64,000 nt of DNA from positions 9,286,099 through 9,350,098 of the forward strand of contig JAGGNK010006448.1 in NCBI GenBank assembly GCA_017590115.1, given 5' to 3'. Shown here one piece after another: positions 13,254-25,707 of the stretch (position 1 is its first letter; each line of letters begins with the position of its first letter). The DNA is from Montifringilla adamsi. Its lineage: Eukaryota > Chordata > Aves > Passeriformes > Passeridae. The notes under the pieces were generated by a model. The model saw only the letters and a program-made list of their open reading frames with translations, had not been told where the DNA came from and made no database searches. Both the position numbers and the translations under genes were made by a program.

Positions 13254-13306
13254 CCTGTCCCTTTCAACTCAAACCAGTCCATGATACATGATTCTATGAT
13301 TTTATG
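13254..13306 (+). mobile_element. CR1 LINE 3' end, right half
   Basis: CR1 resumes with CCCTTTCAACTCAAACCAG and the terminal ATTCTATGATTTTATG (13291-13306). About 35 bp of the usual CR1 sequence, between the GTGTCCCTGCC block and the CCCTTCCAACC block, is absent. Since both target-site copies match, that part was probably lost before the LTR inserted. Confidence 0.85.
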
Positions 13307-14911
13307 CTAGTGATGATGAGTTTGGTGTCAATGCATCAGCTAAGAGCAGGATTCAAAATAATTAGCTTCCATTCTCTCCCTTCTCTGACTTTTCTCATGT
13401 ATTTCTTATTATTATAGTCCTTATTATTTCTCTTATTAGGTAGGTCAAAGTTGGCTCTTAGTGAACATAGTTTATTGAACTAAAGCTTTAGTATACTTCC
13501 TTTTAAATAAATAGGTATTTGGAATTTAAAATTTATATACAGACAAATAAATCCAAAAGGTTTTTTAAACACTATCCCTAAATCCTTTGTAAAATCTTAA
13601 GTGTGATTTTTATTATCAAGGCCTCATGTCTGAAGGCAGTGCAAAAAATCAGTCAGGTCAGTCAATGGCAACAGGTGACAAAAGATACACAGCCCCTTTC
13701 TAGCCCAGATTTTGCATTCCTTTTTCTTTCTCACTGCTAATGCTTTAACTCAAAATATACAGAATGATTCCAAAGCAATATCAGGGCTGGAGCTTTGTTT
13801 TATCTTTTCCAGAAGAAAAGTCTGACTTTGAGACCATAGCCTTTCTAGCATTCCCTCTAAGTTAATTGCCCACATTTTGTCACTGGAACAGCTTCCATCA
13901 GGACAGGAAAAAAAATATCCCTATCTCATCGTTGCAGTACCTTACATTTCCTATGACAATCTGAAAAATGTGAGAAGCTGACCAGTCTCTGCATCCACTA
14001 CTCAATTTTCAGAACAACAACTTTCTCTTGGCAATTCTGAAACACTTCTCTGTCCTTTCCCGACTTCTTCCCAATTGTTCCCTCAGCATTGGAAAGAGTT
14101 GCCTCTAAAGTCAATCTTCATTTTTCATTTTTGATATTATAAATGTCTTTCATTGCTTTAAACAACTTCTGGATGAGCATATTTTGGTTTTAATTATGAT
14201 TTTAAAAAGTAATGTGTCTTTCTGCAAATGCACAAGCAATAAATATCATGCAGGCTCATGGTGAGGTCCTGGATTACATGTGCCTTTTAGGTCATGTCAA
14301 TTATTGAATTAATTTGACATTTGTACATGTAAGAGCAAGCTGACAGCACACTGGGAACTGCAGAGGAAGCAAGGAGTCAAGCAATTTGGGCTCACCCTGC
14401 CCTTAAATGTAAATCAAGGATCATTTCTTGCTGCAATTTAGACACAAACACAGTCTTCTGAATTGACTATAATCAGTAGCCATCCACTCAAGGTAATTGT
14501 CTTACCTAGCAGAACAGCAGCACATAATGTGTCTTACAGAATAAACCCCAAAACAAAGTAAAACAAAACCAAAAACCTGTGTAAACATCTGAAGCCATTT
14601 CCAAAACCAAATTCAGAATAATAGCTCAGGATGTTTTCAGATTCACCAGATAATTATCTTCTTGCTTGAAGGATGGCCATGAACAAAATTCATTCAATAA
14701 TTTAAATACAGTGAGCAGAATTTAATTAGCCTGACTCTGCTAATCAAAGCATCAAAGCAGATGGAGTAGATCTATGGGAATCTGTGTTTAATTTGAAATA
14801 AATTGTATAATTCCAATTTATTTTGACAATCTCAAGTTAGTCCAGACAGTAACAATTTAAGATATCAATACAAATTGAGACAGTTAAATATAGGGCATAA
14901 AGGGGTCAGAC
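13307..14911. other. non-coding sequence
   Basis: AT-rich unique sequence. It holds a small inverted repeat at 14296-14320 (arms TGTCAA / TTGACA around an AATTATTGAATTAATT core) and, near 14740-14760, two ATCAAAG/CATCAAAG motifs. These are the sort of sites found in enhancers, but motifs this short are common by chance. No gene recognised. Confidence 0.4.
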
Positions 14912-14935
14912 AAAAAAAATTAAAAAAAAAAAAAA

Positions 14936-14974
<39 letters not shown>
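14912..14974. repeat. A-rich tract
   Basis: About 63 bases that are almost all A, broken by single or double T near 14920 and 14937. No transposon body is recognisable upstream, so it is listed as a simple repeat and not as a retroposon tail. Confidence 0.95.
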
Positions 14975-14978
<4 letters not shown>

Positions 14979-17900
14979 AACCATTGCAGAGTAATTCAAA
15001 CCAAAAAATCAGAATCCAGGTTTGAATAATGGTTCAAAATTTGAATAAAGCATGAGAATATTAATATGTATTTAAATACAAAGGAATAGTGTGCAAGGAC
15101 TAGATCAAATTCTTTGTCTTTGGGGGCCAAGATTAGTGCGTTTGTATTTGGTTGACTGTCAGAAATTTTATGTTTGTGAGGCAACCAAAATTACCAGACA
15201 GTTTTTAAAATGTCATTGCAGCTTTAGCTTTTGGCCCATATTTTGATTCATTATTATTGTAAATTACTAATGGCTGAGGACTACATTCTGTTAGGTTAGT
15301 AACAAGCTGGATTATGTCTGAGGTTTTAATGAAAGATAGAATTCATAATTCAAAAAGAAATAAGGTGTTTCTTCTACCCTTTCTTATGAAAAATCTAAGG
15401 TCAGTTTCCTAAAAGTCTCATAAATCATACTGAGGTGGAAACCTAGACAATTATTATTTATTATTTTAATTTCTTCTTAAGGCCATTTTACGGTTTATAA
15501 GAAAGGATCCAGCTACTTCATTATTGTTCATGGCAATGTTTACCCTGTGAAGGCTCCAACATCCAATAAAAAGTCAGCAAAGCAATCAATAAACAGAGGT
15601 GAGAGGCAACATCTCAGCCAAGTGTCTCATGAAGGAAGGTTTAGCATTATTATAGACATCTTTGTCACTATGTGGTTTTCAGTGTTTTGGGTTTTTTTTT
15701 TCCATTCTGTGGATGAATAAAAAACCAGGATTGCCTAATTCAAAATGAAACTTTTATTTTTCTTTATACAAATTCACTTCTTGTTCCTTGTTGTATGTAC
15801 TGATGTAGGCTCTGAGAATTTTTGTTTTGTTTTTACAGTACTGCACATAATAGAAGTACTGGGGCTGTGATTCTTAGATTCTATGATAATACAAACAATT
15901 ATCTGTAAGAAAAACAGAAAATAAAAAATCTGTTTCAGTTGTTCTATTTTAGTTATGAGGGATAAACAAAAATTTTGCATCTTTGTTCATTAGCTAAAGA
16001 AACAAAATTAGGCTAAGATTCCAGACTCTGACTGGTAGTCTAATAGGGATAAGGCAAACAAATGATCACAGAATTTGCTATTCCTTTCTACTTGGTATTG
16101 CAAAACATTGGTAATTGGATACAAGTACATTCCACTAATATTAACTATGATCAAGCATCAGACCAAATGGAATAATCTGTAATGTCAGTCAGAAGAAGAA
16201 ATGATGAAGAGTGGAATCTATCAAGGGAGAGATAATCTGCTCTTTATTTTTAATATGGTTAGAGTAAAATCTAGAACAGGTTTGGATAAGATCCGACATC
16301 ACACTTAAACAGATTTCATTCTCGATAGCAAGGGTTCTCCTCTATTCCACCCACAGTGGCAATTGCTATAGCAATTGGTCAGGCAGTTACTTACAGGAGA
16401 ATTTATCATGTGCACAAGTTCCAGTAAATAGCTTGATTCCCCGAAACAGCAATCATGAAAACGTGTATCACCCTTGGCTAATCTGTCAGTACAACCATCT
16501 GATTAGCAAGGACAGAGGGGACAATGAAACAAGAAGAAGAAAAAAAAAAAAAAAAAAAGAGAGAGAGAAAATGGAATGCATATCAAGATAATATACTTAC
16601 TTCCTACAGAAGAACTTTAAATAATTCTTTAAAGAGTACTGGCACAGTAAGACTGCAACAATTAATGAGTTATAAATTGTACAGAGAACAGTATAGGAGT
16701 TCTTTCCAATTCCCATTGTAATTCTACTGATTTCATAGCAAACCTATTAAATAAGCATCCACCATTTCTACATTCACACATACGAGCTAAAATTTATACA
16801 AATATGCTCTCATGAGACAATGGTGCTTCATCCTTTTGCAAAGCACCCAAATGTACAGAAAATACAGCTAACAAAAACACTAAAAGCCCTACTACAGGAA
16901 CTAAAGAATAATCATATCTCTCTAATTACAAGCCATAGTTCTCAGAACGTGCCCTCTCTAACACATATTGCTGTGTGCCTGTGCATTGCTTTAATTGCCT
17001 GAAAAAAACCCTCTCTCACACACACTTGCCTCCTTGGGAGAAGCTGACAGCACAAATATGCAGTGGATGTTAATTATTCAATGCACCTACCATAAGACAC
17101 TCAGGTATTATGACAATAAGTGCAGTGTAAGAGCACATATAAAAAATAATAGAACAACCCACACTGCAAGAGTCTGACAAAGCTGGAATAAATTAAAAGC
17201 TGGAGCAGGAAGCAAACATTAATCATTCCACTAGAAAAATGTTCTTTAACAGATTTTGAAAACCTATGTCCATGCTTCTTTTCTATTATTCATATTAGCA
17301 CTATCCCATATTGCTTCTCAGACTGATTGATTTTCCCTTGGTCTTCCAGAGTACTTAAGTATTATATGCCTCTCTGAGGTCATCTGTGCCTCAAGAAGAC
17401 ACACACAATGTCTGGCATGCCTTCAGCAGCTGCCACTGAAAATACCTGTGTAATACTTTAATTTGGCCTTTAAAATTCTACAACTGCAAATCTATTCTAA
17501 TCAAGAGAGGCTCTGTATTGTTGCATAAAACCACTAGAAGAAATTGAAACAGCGCCAGACAATGTATTATGAGATCCAGCACAGTGTTTGTTATATGTAT
17601 GAAAACAACTGTTCTTTTACGGAAACTTTTTTGCTCACTCTTAACTCCAGGAAAATGAAAACATGAGAAATGAACAAGTTTGACTTCAAGGTTAATGCAG
17701 CAGAAATAATTTCATTCCAATCCATTCTCTTTCTAACCTGTGATTTAATTATTATTATTAATATATAAGGGTTGTGAGAGTTTCATGGTACTTACAACAA
17801 AAATTTTTAGGAAGGAATAACATTTTTAACTTGCAGGTGCTCCTAAACATCAATACAGATTTTTATATAATAGAATAATCTTCTAGTATAGATATTTACA

Positions 17901-18832
17901 AAATTACAAAGAAATATGTAGTCTACATCTGCCACCTACTGTAAGAATAAAATACTGCAGCTCTCCTACCTGAATCAAAATAGAAAGATCAGATTGACTA
18001 CGACTGAAAAAAAGGCAAATAATTAAAATAAATGTAAAAATTAGGACCAAAAATTAAAAAAAAAATAGAATTGCTAATAAAAAGGGATGAAATCATAGGT
18101 GTACTCAAAAAATATATAAATCTATAGTTTGGAAAATGCATTTTTTTTATTTGCTTTAATTTTAAAAATGGAGATTCAAACAGCATGAAGAAAATGAGCC
18201 TATAATTTTAGAATGTGTAGCACCACTGGGTGATTGTCTATGAGTAACAACTGTAAGCATCATAGTGAAGGTATGAATGTTGGACTTTCTTCAGTGCTTG
18301 CATACTTCTCTAAATATAAAAATATAATCTGTCTCTAAAATCTCATTTATATATACAGAAACAGTGTAAAAAAATAACTCTTTTTTACAACTCAAACTCA
18401 TAAAAGGTTGTGATGGGATTTTGTTATTGGGCAACCCCTGTAGATATGTTCACATTCAAGCACTGGTTTCCCTATCATCTACACCCTTTTTAACTTTCTC
18501 CATAGACCTGTGTTGAATTAGTCCAACTGTGTATAAGCATGCCTATAGGCTTTGAGGCCATGCATCTCTTTCTGACTGCCCTATTTAGCAGCAGAGACCA
18601 AATCTGCATGAACTGACTGCAGTGGTGCACAGTCACCAGCTTTTTTTTACCTAATCAGGCCAGTAATAACATCACCTGGGAAAAGAGATGGTGTCAAAGT
18701 GATATTAGTAGAGCTGTATTAGTGGAGCTCTCTTTAAAGGACAGGCAAATATTTAGTGTTTACCTGGGCAGATTTGGGCACATTCCTCAACAGACCCAGA
18801 TCCTGAACAGCAAAGAAGATTCTTCAGCTGTT
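14975..18832. other. AT-rich non-coding sequence
   Basis: About 3.9 kb without a recognisable gene or transposon. A purine tract at 16531-16569 (A-rich then GAGAGAGA) makes a 65-codon lysine-rich frame that is an artefact. Other frames are at most 68 codons. Confidence 0.5.
16531..16569. repeat. A-rich/GA purine tract
   Basis: AAGAAGAAGA, then 19 A, then alternating GA. A simple low-complexity repeat. Confidence 0.9.
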
Positions 18833-18910
18833 CACAGATTCACAGAGTGTTCTGGGCTGGAAGGGACCCACTAGGGTCATCAAACCCAACACCTAAGTCA
18901 GCTCCTCCTT
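18833..18910 (-). mobile_element. CR1 LINE 3' end fragment, reverse orientation
   Basis: Read on the plus strand this is the complement of a CR1 3' end: a CACAGATTCACAGAGTG start (complement of the terminal ATTCTATG-type repeat), then TGGGCTGGAAGGGACCC, AGGGTCATC and AACCCAACACC. This order is typical of reverse-oriented CR1 copies with the GGAAGGGACCC variant. Only about 80 bp is retained. Confidence 0.85.
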
Positions 18911-19440
18911 ATGAATACTTACCATCAGCTTTGAGGAAAACCAAGATGGATTCCTTAGGCTTCAAAGACCATTTTTTTGGAATCCCATATGAAGAAGATT
19001 ATTAAAACAAAATCAAGTCAGCTTGGAATAAGACTGTGACAAGCCTCCACAGAGGCATTACTTCACTCAAAAGGAGACATCTTCATCTTACCTCTCAACA
19101 GAAATTTTGTGCTACCCTTTAAAAGACTAATACCTGAAGAAAACCATCTGCTAGCAGAATAAACCTTAAGCCACATTACAGATGTCAGAATTCTTTTATT
19201 TTAATCACAAAATATCTTTGTAATCTATTTCTACCTGGGAAGATAATTCTTAATTTTCAAGGCATCCATGTAAATTTATTCAGCATTTCTCATGCCTACA
19301 ATACCTATAATTTTTATATCATTCTTTCTGTACAAGAACGTGTCATGAATGAGGCCTCTACCCTCCAAAATACAATGTTATTGATAAAGTGGAGCTTTTA
19401 CAGAATGTGTTTCATTTGAAGTATGTCAGGCATTTTAGGA

Positions 19441-19476
19441 ATATATCTATATAATATATATATATATTTTTATATA
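19441..19476. repeat. TA-rich simple repeat
   Basis: Alternating A and T with a short T run; low complexity. Confidence 0.85.
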
Positions 19477-20060
19477 AGCATTTAAGTTCACTTTTCTTTT
19501 TTATTAATATTTATTTAATTTTTTAAAATATTGTTCAGAAGTGTTCTTAAACTATGAACATACAATGTCCCATTTGGTGGGGATTACATCAAGCAAAATT
19601 TAGTCTGCTCATTTTCTCTTCTGTTCTTGGTTCATTTTCAGTTCTCACTCTCCAAGTCCAACTATCATGCTGGTCTCTTTCTCTAAAATACCAGAGTGGG
19701 AAAGTTACTTTCATTATTTACTTCTGTTTTCCTGGGAAGGAAAAAGACACTGGGGATTTTGTTTTTGCTAACACTGTTGGCAACAAGACTGTTTTCAGAT
19801 GGATATTTCATCCTTCAGCCTGGTTGTTTTCCACTCAGATCAGGGAGATGCTGCTGTTCCTAGCTCAGATAACCATCTTCTTCTCTTTCATGGAGACTTG
19901 GGAATAGGTGAGTAGAGGATGATATACATCATACACCACCTGGGTTCAAAATGTAGTCTGAGGCCAGGCAGCTCATTCCTGTCCCACTTGCTGCTTTTTC
20001 TTGGGTACTCACTGTAAAACTCAAGCCCTCCTGTGTACCACTGCATCCGGTTCTGCTGAA

Positions 20061-20097
20061 AAAATATATATATATATGAAGGAAAAAAAAAAAAAAA
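20061..20097. repeat. AT dinucleotide repeat followed by A15
   Basis: An ATATATATATATAT tract followed, after GAAGG, by 15 A. Low-complexity sequence. Confidence 0.85.
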
Positions 20098-22285
20098 TGA
20101 AGAGAGCATACTACTGGAAAAAGGCCTATATTTTATTGAAAGACCAAATATGAGCAGAGTGTCAGAATTTATTCTGTTTGACAAGAATCCCTCCCAAACA
20201 TGACAGGAAGCTATGTTATCCGAATAATGAGGATTCCAGCTGAGGTAATTCAGGGAAATTCATGGACTAGTTTATGCAAATACAATGCCTCATTTAACAC
20301 CTAGGATACACAGACAAGTTCAAGAAGGCCCAGTGTTAATAAAAGCACATTAGAAGATTTTGAGCATATTCAAAATCCAATCACATTTTGCAGCAGACAT
20401 ACCTGTCCTAGAAATTCAGTATGGTCTCTAGGGGATTTACTGTATATTTCTGAACAGCAGAGCAAGTGCAGCATGGTTTATAGAGATTTGCTACTATAAA
20501 AATGCAGAAGGCAGCGACCTGTATAACTGCATATAATACTGCTATCCAAGCTTTGCACTAAGAGGAATTTCTTTCTCTTTCCCTATCCCCCTCCCTCTGC
20601 AGAAGGGGATTTGAATTGCAGATAGCATCAGTCATCTTAATGTTACACTGTTAACCACCTGTGTGTTTCAGGTACTAGACCTGAAACAATAATTTCAATA
20701 GGAAAGTACTGTACCAGAAGGTGTATCATCTAAGAAATTACCTTTAATTTTCTTATATTTTCCTTATTAGTTTTTCCTTATTAGGAGTTCATTTCTATCT
20801 GCTCCTTCCATTTTAGAAGAGCCCTTCCTTACACACTGTGCAACACCAAATGGCGTTGGAACTCCAATACTTGTGGAGATGATTGCTCTGAAAATCACAG
20901 CTGAATGCAGTCAAAATGCCCAGGGTCACAGCAGGGGAGTGCCTTGCTCTGTTCATATTTCAAGTGAAGCATGCAGATGGAAGAAACTACATATGCCCAA
21001 GCTTTTTCATCTCTTCATACACACAGAAACTGAAAAAAACATTTGTCAATTTAAACTAAGTTTCTCTTACTTTAAGTAACTGAGAACACTGTGTGTCTCT
21101 TTTTTTCCCCAAAAAATAATTCCCAAAAAACATTGTTAAGATTGCAAGACTAGATAAGTAACTGCTTTTTTCATTTACCAGTATGAAGGACTTTTATAGC
21201 ACACCACGCTCTGGACACCACCTACCATTTGTTTTATTTTTTCAGTCCACACAGTGAGCACACAAACACCCTTTCTCTTATGCAGTTGCAGTATCCCCCT
21301 CAGACAATTCAGGTAGCCTGCCGTAGCTTGCTCAGCCCACTGCTAAGTTTCTTAATTATTGAAATTAAGCACAGAAAAGAAAGACCAAGTGGATTATTCC
21401 CCATTAAAGGCAGTGTGGTGGAGGGCAATGCTGATTCTGTTTTCTATCTTCCAAATATTGATCCAAGACATGCTGTCTATTTCTGACACAAAACTCAAAT
21501 ATGTATGCTGTGTGCATGTATAAACCTTACTACTAGTTTTGCCACAGAGATCTATTCTTGTTCAATAAAGGACGAAATTTGGCCCAGTAATTTGCTGCAC
21601 ATTATAGCAGATGACTTTAAGGATAGCTGGTGTCCTTCTAAACACCTTTGTCTTTTGGAGCCTTTCTTCAAAATTGAACATAAAACAAGTCGGTAGTGCA
21701 AGACAACAATATGCTATAGATAAATTATATTAAAAAATCATGTATTTCTGAAGAATCAGTCCCAGACTGGTTTGTGGTTTAAATATGTCAGTTAAATTAA
21801 CCTACAACTGAGGAAACCATGAGAAAAGGATCAACCTGCTGAGTGTCATGGTGTCAAAAAGCCAGGACTACGTTATAAAAGGACACTTTGCTAACAAATT
21901 ATCAGGTCTCAGGGTTACCACTGGAGAATGCAGCAAGGCCAGAGATCCTTTGAAAATAAAAATGTCCATTGTTACAATCACAAAGAATGGACTAATTCCC
22001 TCCACTCTCTTTTCTCTAATCCCTGGTCAGTGAAACTTATTGCTTCTAGTTACAAGGGCAGTATAGCAGAGTCATTCACCTTATGTTGCACTGTGAGACT
22101 GTAAGAAAAGAAAAAAAAGGTTAAAAGCTGGATTCTTCAATTTCTTTTCAATACCTATTGTTAAAATAAGCTACATAGCTACTTTCTCAGGATTCTCTAT
22201 CCCTACTACTATTTTATCAGATTTCAGATTAAATTGATTATCCCAAAAAAACCCACAAATATGAATCATGGTTTCCTACTGAAAA

Positions 22286-22314
22286 CTAAATAAATAAATA
22301 AATAGATAAATAAA
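22286..22314. repeat. (TAAA)n microsatellite
   Basis: Six or seven TAAA units with one TAGA variant. Confidence 0.9.
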
Positions 22315-22785
22315 GTTGCTTTATGCCACTCCTGTGGAGAGAAATAACTACTGAGTCGGTGAACCTATCTCCTTTGGGATCCCCTCTTCCCCAGGGACAG
22401 TATGGCTGGCACACATCTACTGCAATTATTCCTAGACTGCAAATACACCTCCTTTTCTGTTGAGGATGGCCCTATGGGGAAGTACCCAGGTGTTTATATA
22501 GCCATATTTTAGAACATGAACACTCTCAAGGAGAAAGGAATGCTTCAAAAACTACTAAACTTGTCATCTGTGGTTTGCTACCTGTGTTACAAAAGGTCTG
22601 CCTGGCTTTTAACTGAGAAAATTACCTGGAAAATTCAGAGTATAGGGGGGAAAAAAAGCGCATTTTACATAGTGTAGGACAGGCGCTCCTGAATTCCAGT
22701 GTATTTCATAGTGCTCTCATCCATAAAATACAGTGCTACCTACTGGGAACCAAGGCCGTGTCAAAAGTGATCCTGCACTTACCAG

Positions 22786-22802
22786 CCAGCAGAGGGGGCA
22801 GG
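22786..22802 (+). promoter_or_regulatory. candidate CTCF binding site
   Basis: CCAGCAGAGGGGGCAGG matches the CTCF core (CCA-S-Y-AG-R-K-GGC) except that one G replaces the expected C near the end. It lies in otherwise unremarkable sequence about 12 kb from the nearest LTR on either side. Single matches of this quality occur by chance, so occupancy is unproven. Confidence 0.3.
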
Positions 22803-23330
22803 ATGAGTAAGGGACCGTCAAATAGAGAACAGGAAATTTGCATTTTTATTTTTAGGAACAGCACTGAAAAAGTTATTAAAATCAGTTTTGAAAAGTAATT
22901 AGTTCTTTCCTTCTAATAGTCTTCTCTGTGTACAGCTTTGATAAATGTACAATTTCATATCAGAAGTTCTTTCAATGAAAACGTAGACTAGAGGTGATGG
23001 ATTCCACAGTAGATCTGTAAATCTGTCCCATAAAAGAGCCCACTTTATAATGGTGTATTAAAGAGAGATAGCTGGTCCTGCACAGTCCCTTACATGTATT
23101 AAAACCTAGGTGTTCCTACTCTAAAGAGAAGGATTACAGCATGGAACGCAACTAGTAGTGCAAAAAATGAGCAGAAGGATGATGTCCCTTGACAGGTAAT
23201 GCTGTGTAAACCCTTCTCCCTCAGAATGAGTATTTCTGAAAGCCTAAAATTTGTCATTACTGATTAAAAGTCAATGACGTAACATCCACAAGGACTGTGG
23301 CCCCTGAGTAAAGGTGAAAAACACAACACA

Positions 23331-23370
23331 AAAAAAAAAATAATAATAATTATTATTATTATTATTATTT
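23331..23370. repeat. A10 then (AAT)n/(ATT)n microsatellite, self-complementary
   Basis: A run of A, then TAATAATAAT followed directly by TATTATTATT... The two halves are complementary and could fold back as a small hairpin. Confidence 0.9.
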
Positions 23371-25690
23371 TGGTTTGTGTTGTTTTGTTTTACTGTGCAA
23401 ATGCTTACACACAGAGCAAATCAGCAAGGGGCTAAAACACCTGCAGCCTACAGCAATGTCAGGCTATCTCAAAGGAAGTAATATCTATTACACAGCACTG
23501 CAGCAATGCAGCCTCCCCCTGCACTGAGAACTTGCGTGCATTGTGCTTTGCTGTACCAACACAAAGGACAGGGCTTGTCTCACCTAACCTGGGGTGCCAA
23601 TTGCATGAGCTGTTCACTTCAGGATCCAGGGAGACAAATAGGCAATTCTAGAGCACAATCCTTGCCATTTATTTCAGACCTGCAAATTAGAATAAGATGA
23701 GCTGCACCCTAGAAAGGAGCCCAGAGTGATTAGAGCACATGTGGAAGTCTGGATGTGAGAAATTAACCCCACCCACGCTGTCTGCTCCCGAGGGCCCATT
23801 GTCTCCACACACTAGGCAGGCAAAGAGCAGAAGCTGAAGCATTGGTAAATTAAACAGTGCTCTTATGGCTCACTGCTCTACTCATTGGAAAAGCTGGCTT
23901 TGGGAGCGATTTTTTGCCCATAGTACCAGTCTTAATTTTAATTAAAATATTCTAAATTCAATGAGCTAATTCATCACAAACCTTAAAGAAATTAAAAAAC
24001 TAGTAAATCAGTATGATCTCCAAAACTGAGCTACACTCTAAAGTTATCCTCATGCTTAATCAAAGAGAGAGCCTCTGACTAGAATTTTGCTCCAAACTTG
24101 CTGATTTCCTGATACAGCTGTACAGAAATATTACAAAACTGGTCACAATTTGTACTGTCATTACCCCTCTGCAGCCAGCACATTAAGGTTGCAATTTACC
24201 TGCTATTGTGAGACTCAGAATATTTCAGCCACTATTTTAGCAAATTACCTTAATCACAAAAGTGATGGAGTGATAACAAATGAAAAAAGTTTGCAATTTG
24301 GGGATTCTAATGGTCATTTTGAACTCAAACTGAATCACAGCAATGTTAGAGTGCGTGGAAGAATGATATCAGTTCCTGTGATTGCAAAATATGAGTTGTA
24401 TTCTATTTTTAAGGGGTTTTTTTAAGGATGAGAAAGTATATTTGATGTTAATGTTGAGGTAATAGTTTCATTGGTTTATTGTTTAAAATTACCTGAAGCA
24501 TCTAGACATTCCCATTTTCCCTCCAGATTCTCTGAAGGGAATAGAATAGCAAGCAGCATCTTGTGTCATTTGCTGACTGCTTCCCTTTTTTTTTTTTTCC
24601 TATTGCCTTTAGAAGCTTATTTCATTTCAGATGGTTTATTCCTGCCTAATAAACTGTTCCAATAGTGGCCTGTTCTGTATGATTGTTTTTTATAATATAA
24701 TGGAAAACAACACTTATCTAAGAGCCAACCCTAGCATTTTTGCATTATATTTTGCATATAATCTCTAGTCATAGAGTCACTAAAAGTATTTTAACTACAC
24801 AGAAAATATGTACCTCTTTGCATACAATATTTCACTTTTAATGCTCCTATGTTCATGACTTTGAGTACGCAGAAGATAGATGAGTTTTGGTCTAGTTCTG
24901 AGAAAGGAGGACCTGTCAGAGTTCTTGCTGATTCAGGTACATCTTATATGGCAATCAAATTATTTTCTCAACCTGCATGATTCTTTGCATCAAAGCTGCA
25001 AAGTGGCAAAAAAGAGGTTAATTATATACAAAGTCTCTGCAAAAGCAGCTCATATTCTAAGATTCTACTCATTAGAGAATTTTCACAGGTAGTTAATTTC
25101 AGGCACACTTTCTTTAATTTCATGGGGACTATTTGAGCATTTGAAGCAATGTATCTCCTTCAATACCCTGGTGAACTGGGACCTAAATGAATAAAAGGCT
25201 ATTAGGCAATTGAATATACCAAGGTTATTATATGTTCTTATAGAAATGATTTTGAAGAGGACAAATATTCTGCTCTCCCTAAGATCAGTTTAGTGGGTGT
25301 TGCATCCACAGTATAAGTGGAATTTTATAGCTCTTCTAAAAATTCTGGAATTGGAGTTTTGCTCTAAGGATTACAAAATCCATCCATTGACTTTTCATGA
25401 GGAAAATTAAATTTGCAACAGCCTATGTTCTTAAAGAGGCATGTAAGGACATTTTAGTTTTAATGTGCTGCACAGTCATATCTGTATGCATATAAGACAG
25501 ATTTAACTTTACCAGAAACAGTTACTTATTTAAATTAGGGCAGTTGCAATTCAAACACACATCTACAGACAAATGCCACTAGGGCTTTCCTCAGACAAAA
25601 GTTCAATACTAAGCAAGTTCCTCAGACAATGCACCGTGCACACTGACATAGCACGCTCATGCAGTCCAGGAGTTCATATATAATCTGCAA

Positions 25691-25707
25691 TTTTTTTTTT
25701 TTTTTTT
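25691..25707. repeat. T17 homopolymer
   Basis: Uninterrupted T run. Confidence 0.95.

Larger units (their letters stand above)
18911..22785. other. non-coding sequence with simple repeats
   Basis: About 3.9 kb of AT-rich sequence. The longest frame is 117 codons (19554-19907), with a hydrophobic start and no recognised family. Simple repeats are a TA-rich tract (19441-19476), a TA tract plus A15 (20061-20097) and a TAAA tract (22286-22314). No gene supported. Confidence 0.45.

Noticed and set aside
19554..19907. 117-codon plus-strand open frame
   Set aside because: No recognisable domain, AT-rich composition like its surroundings and no splice or promoter context.
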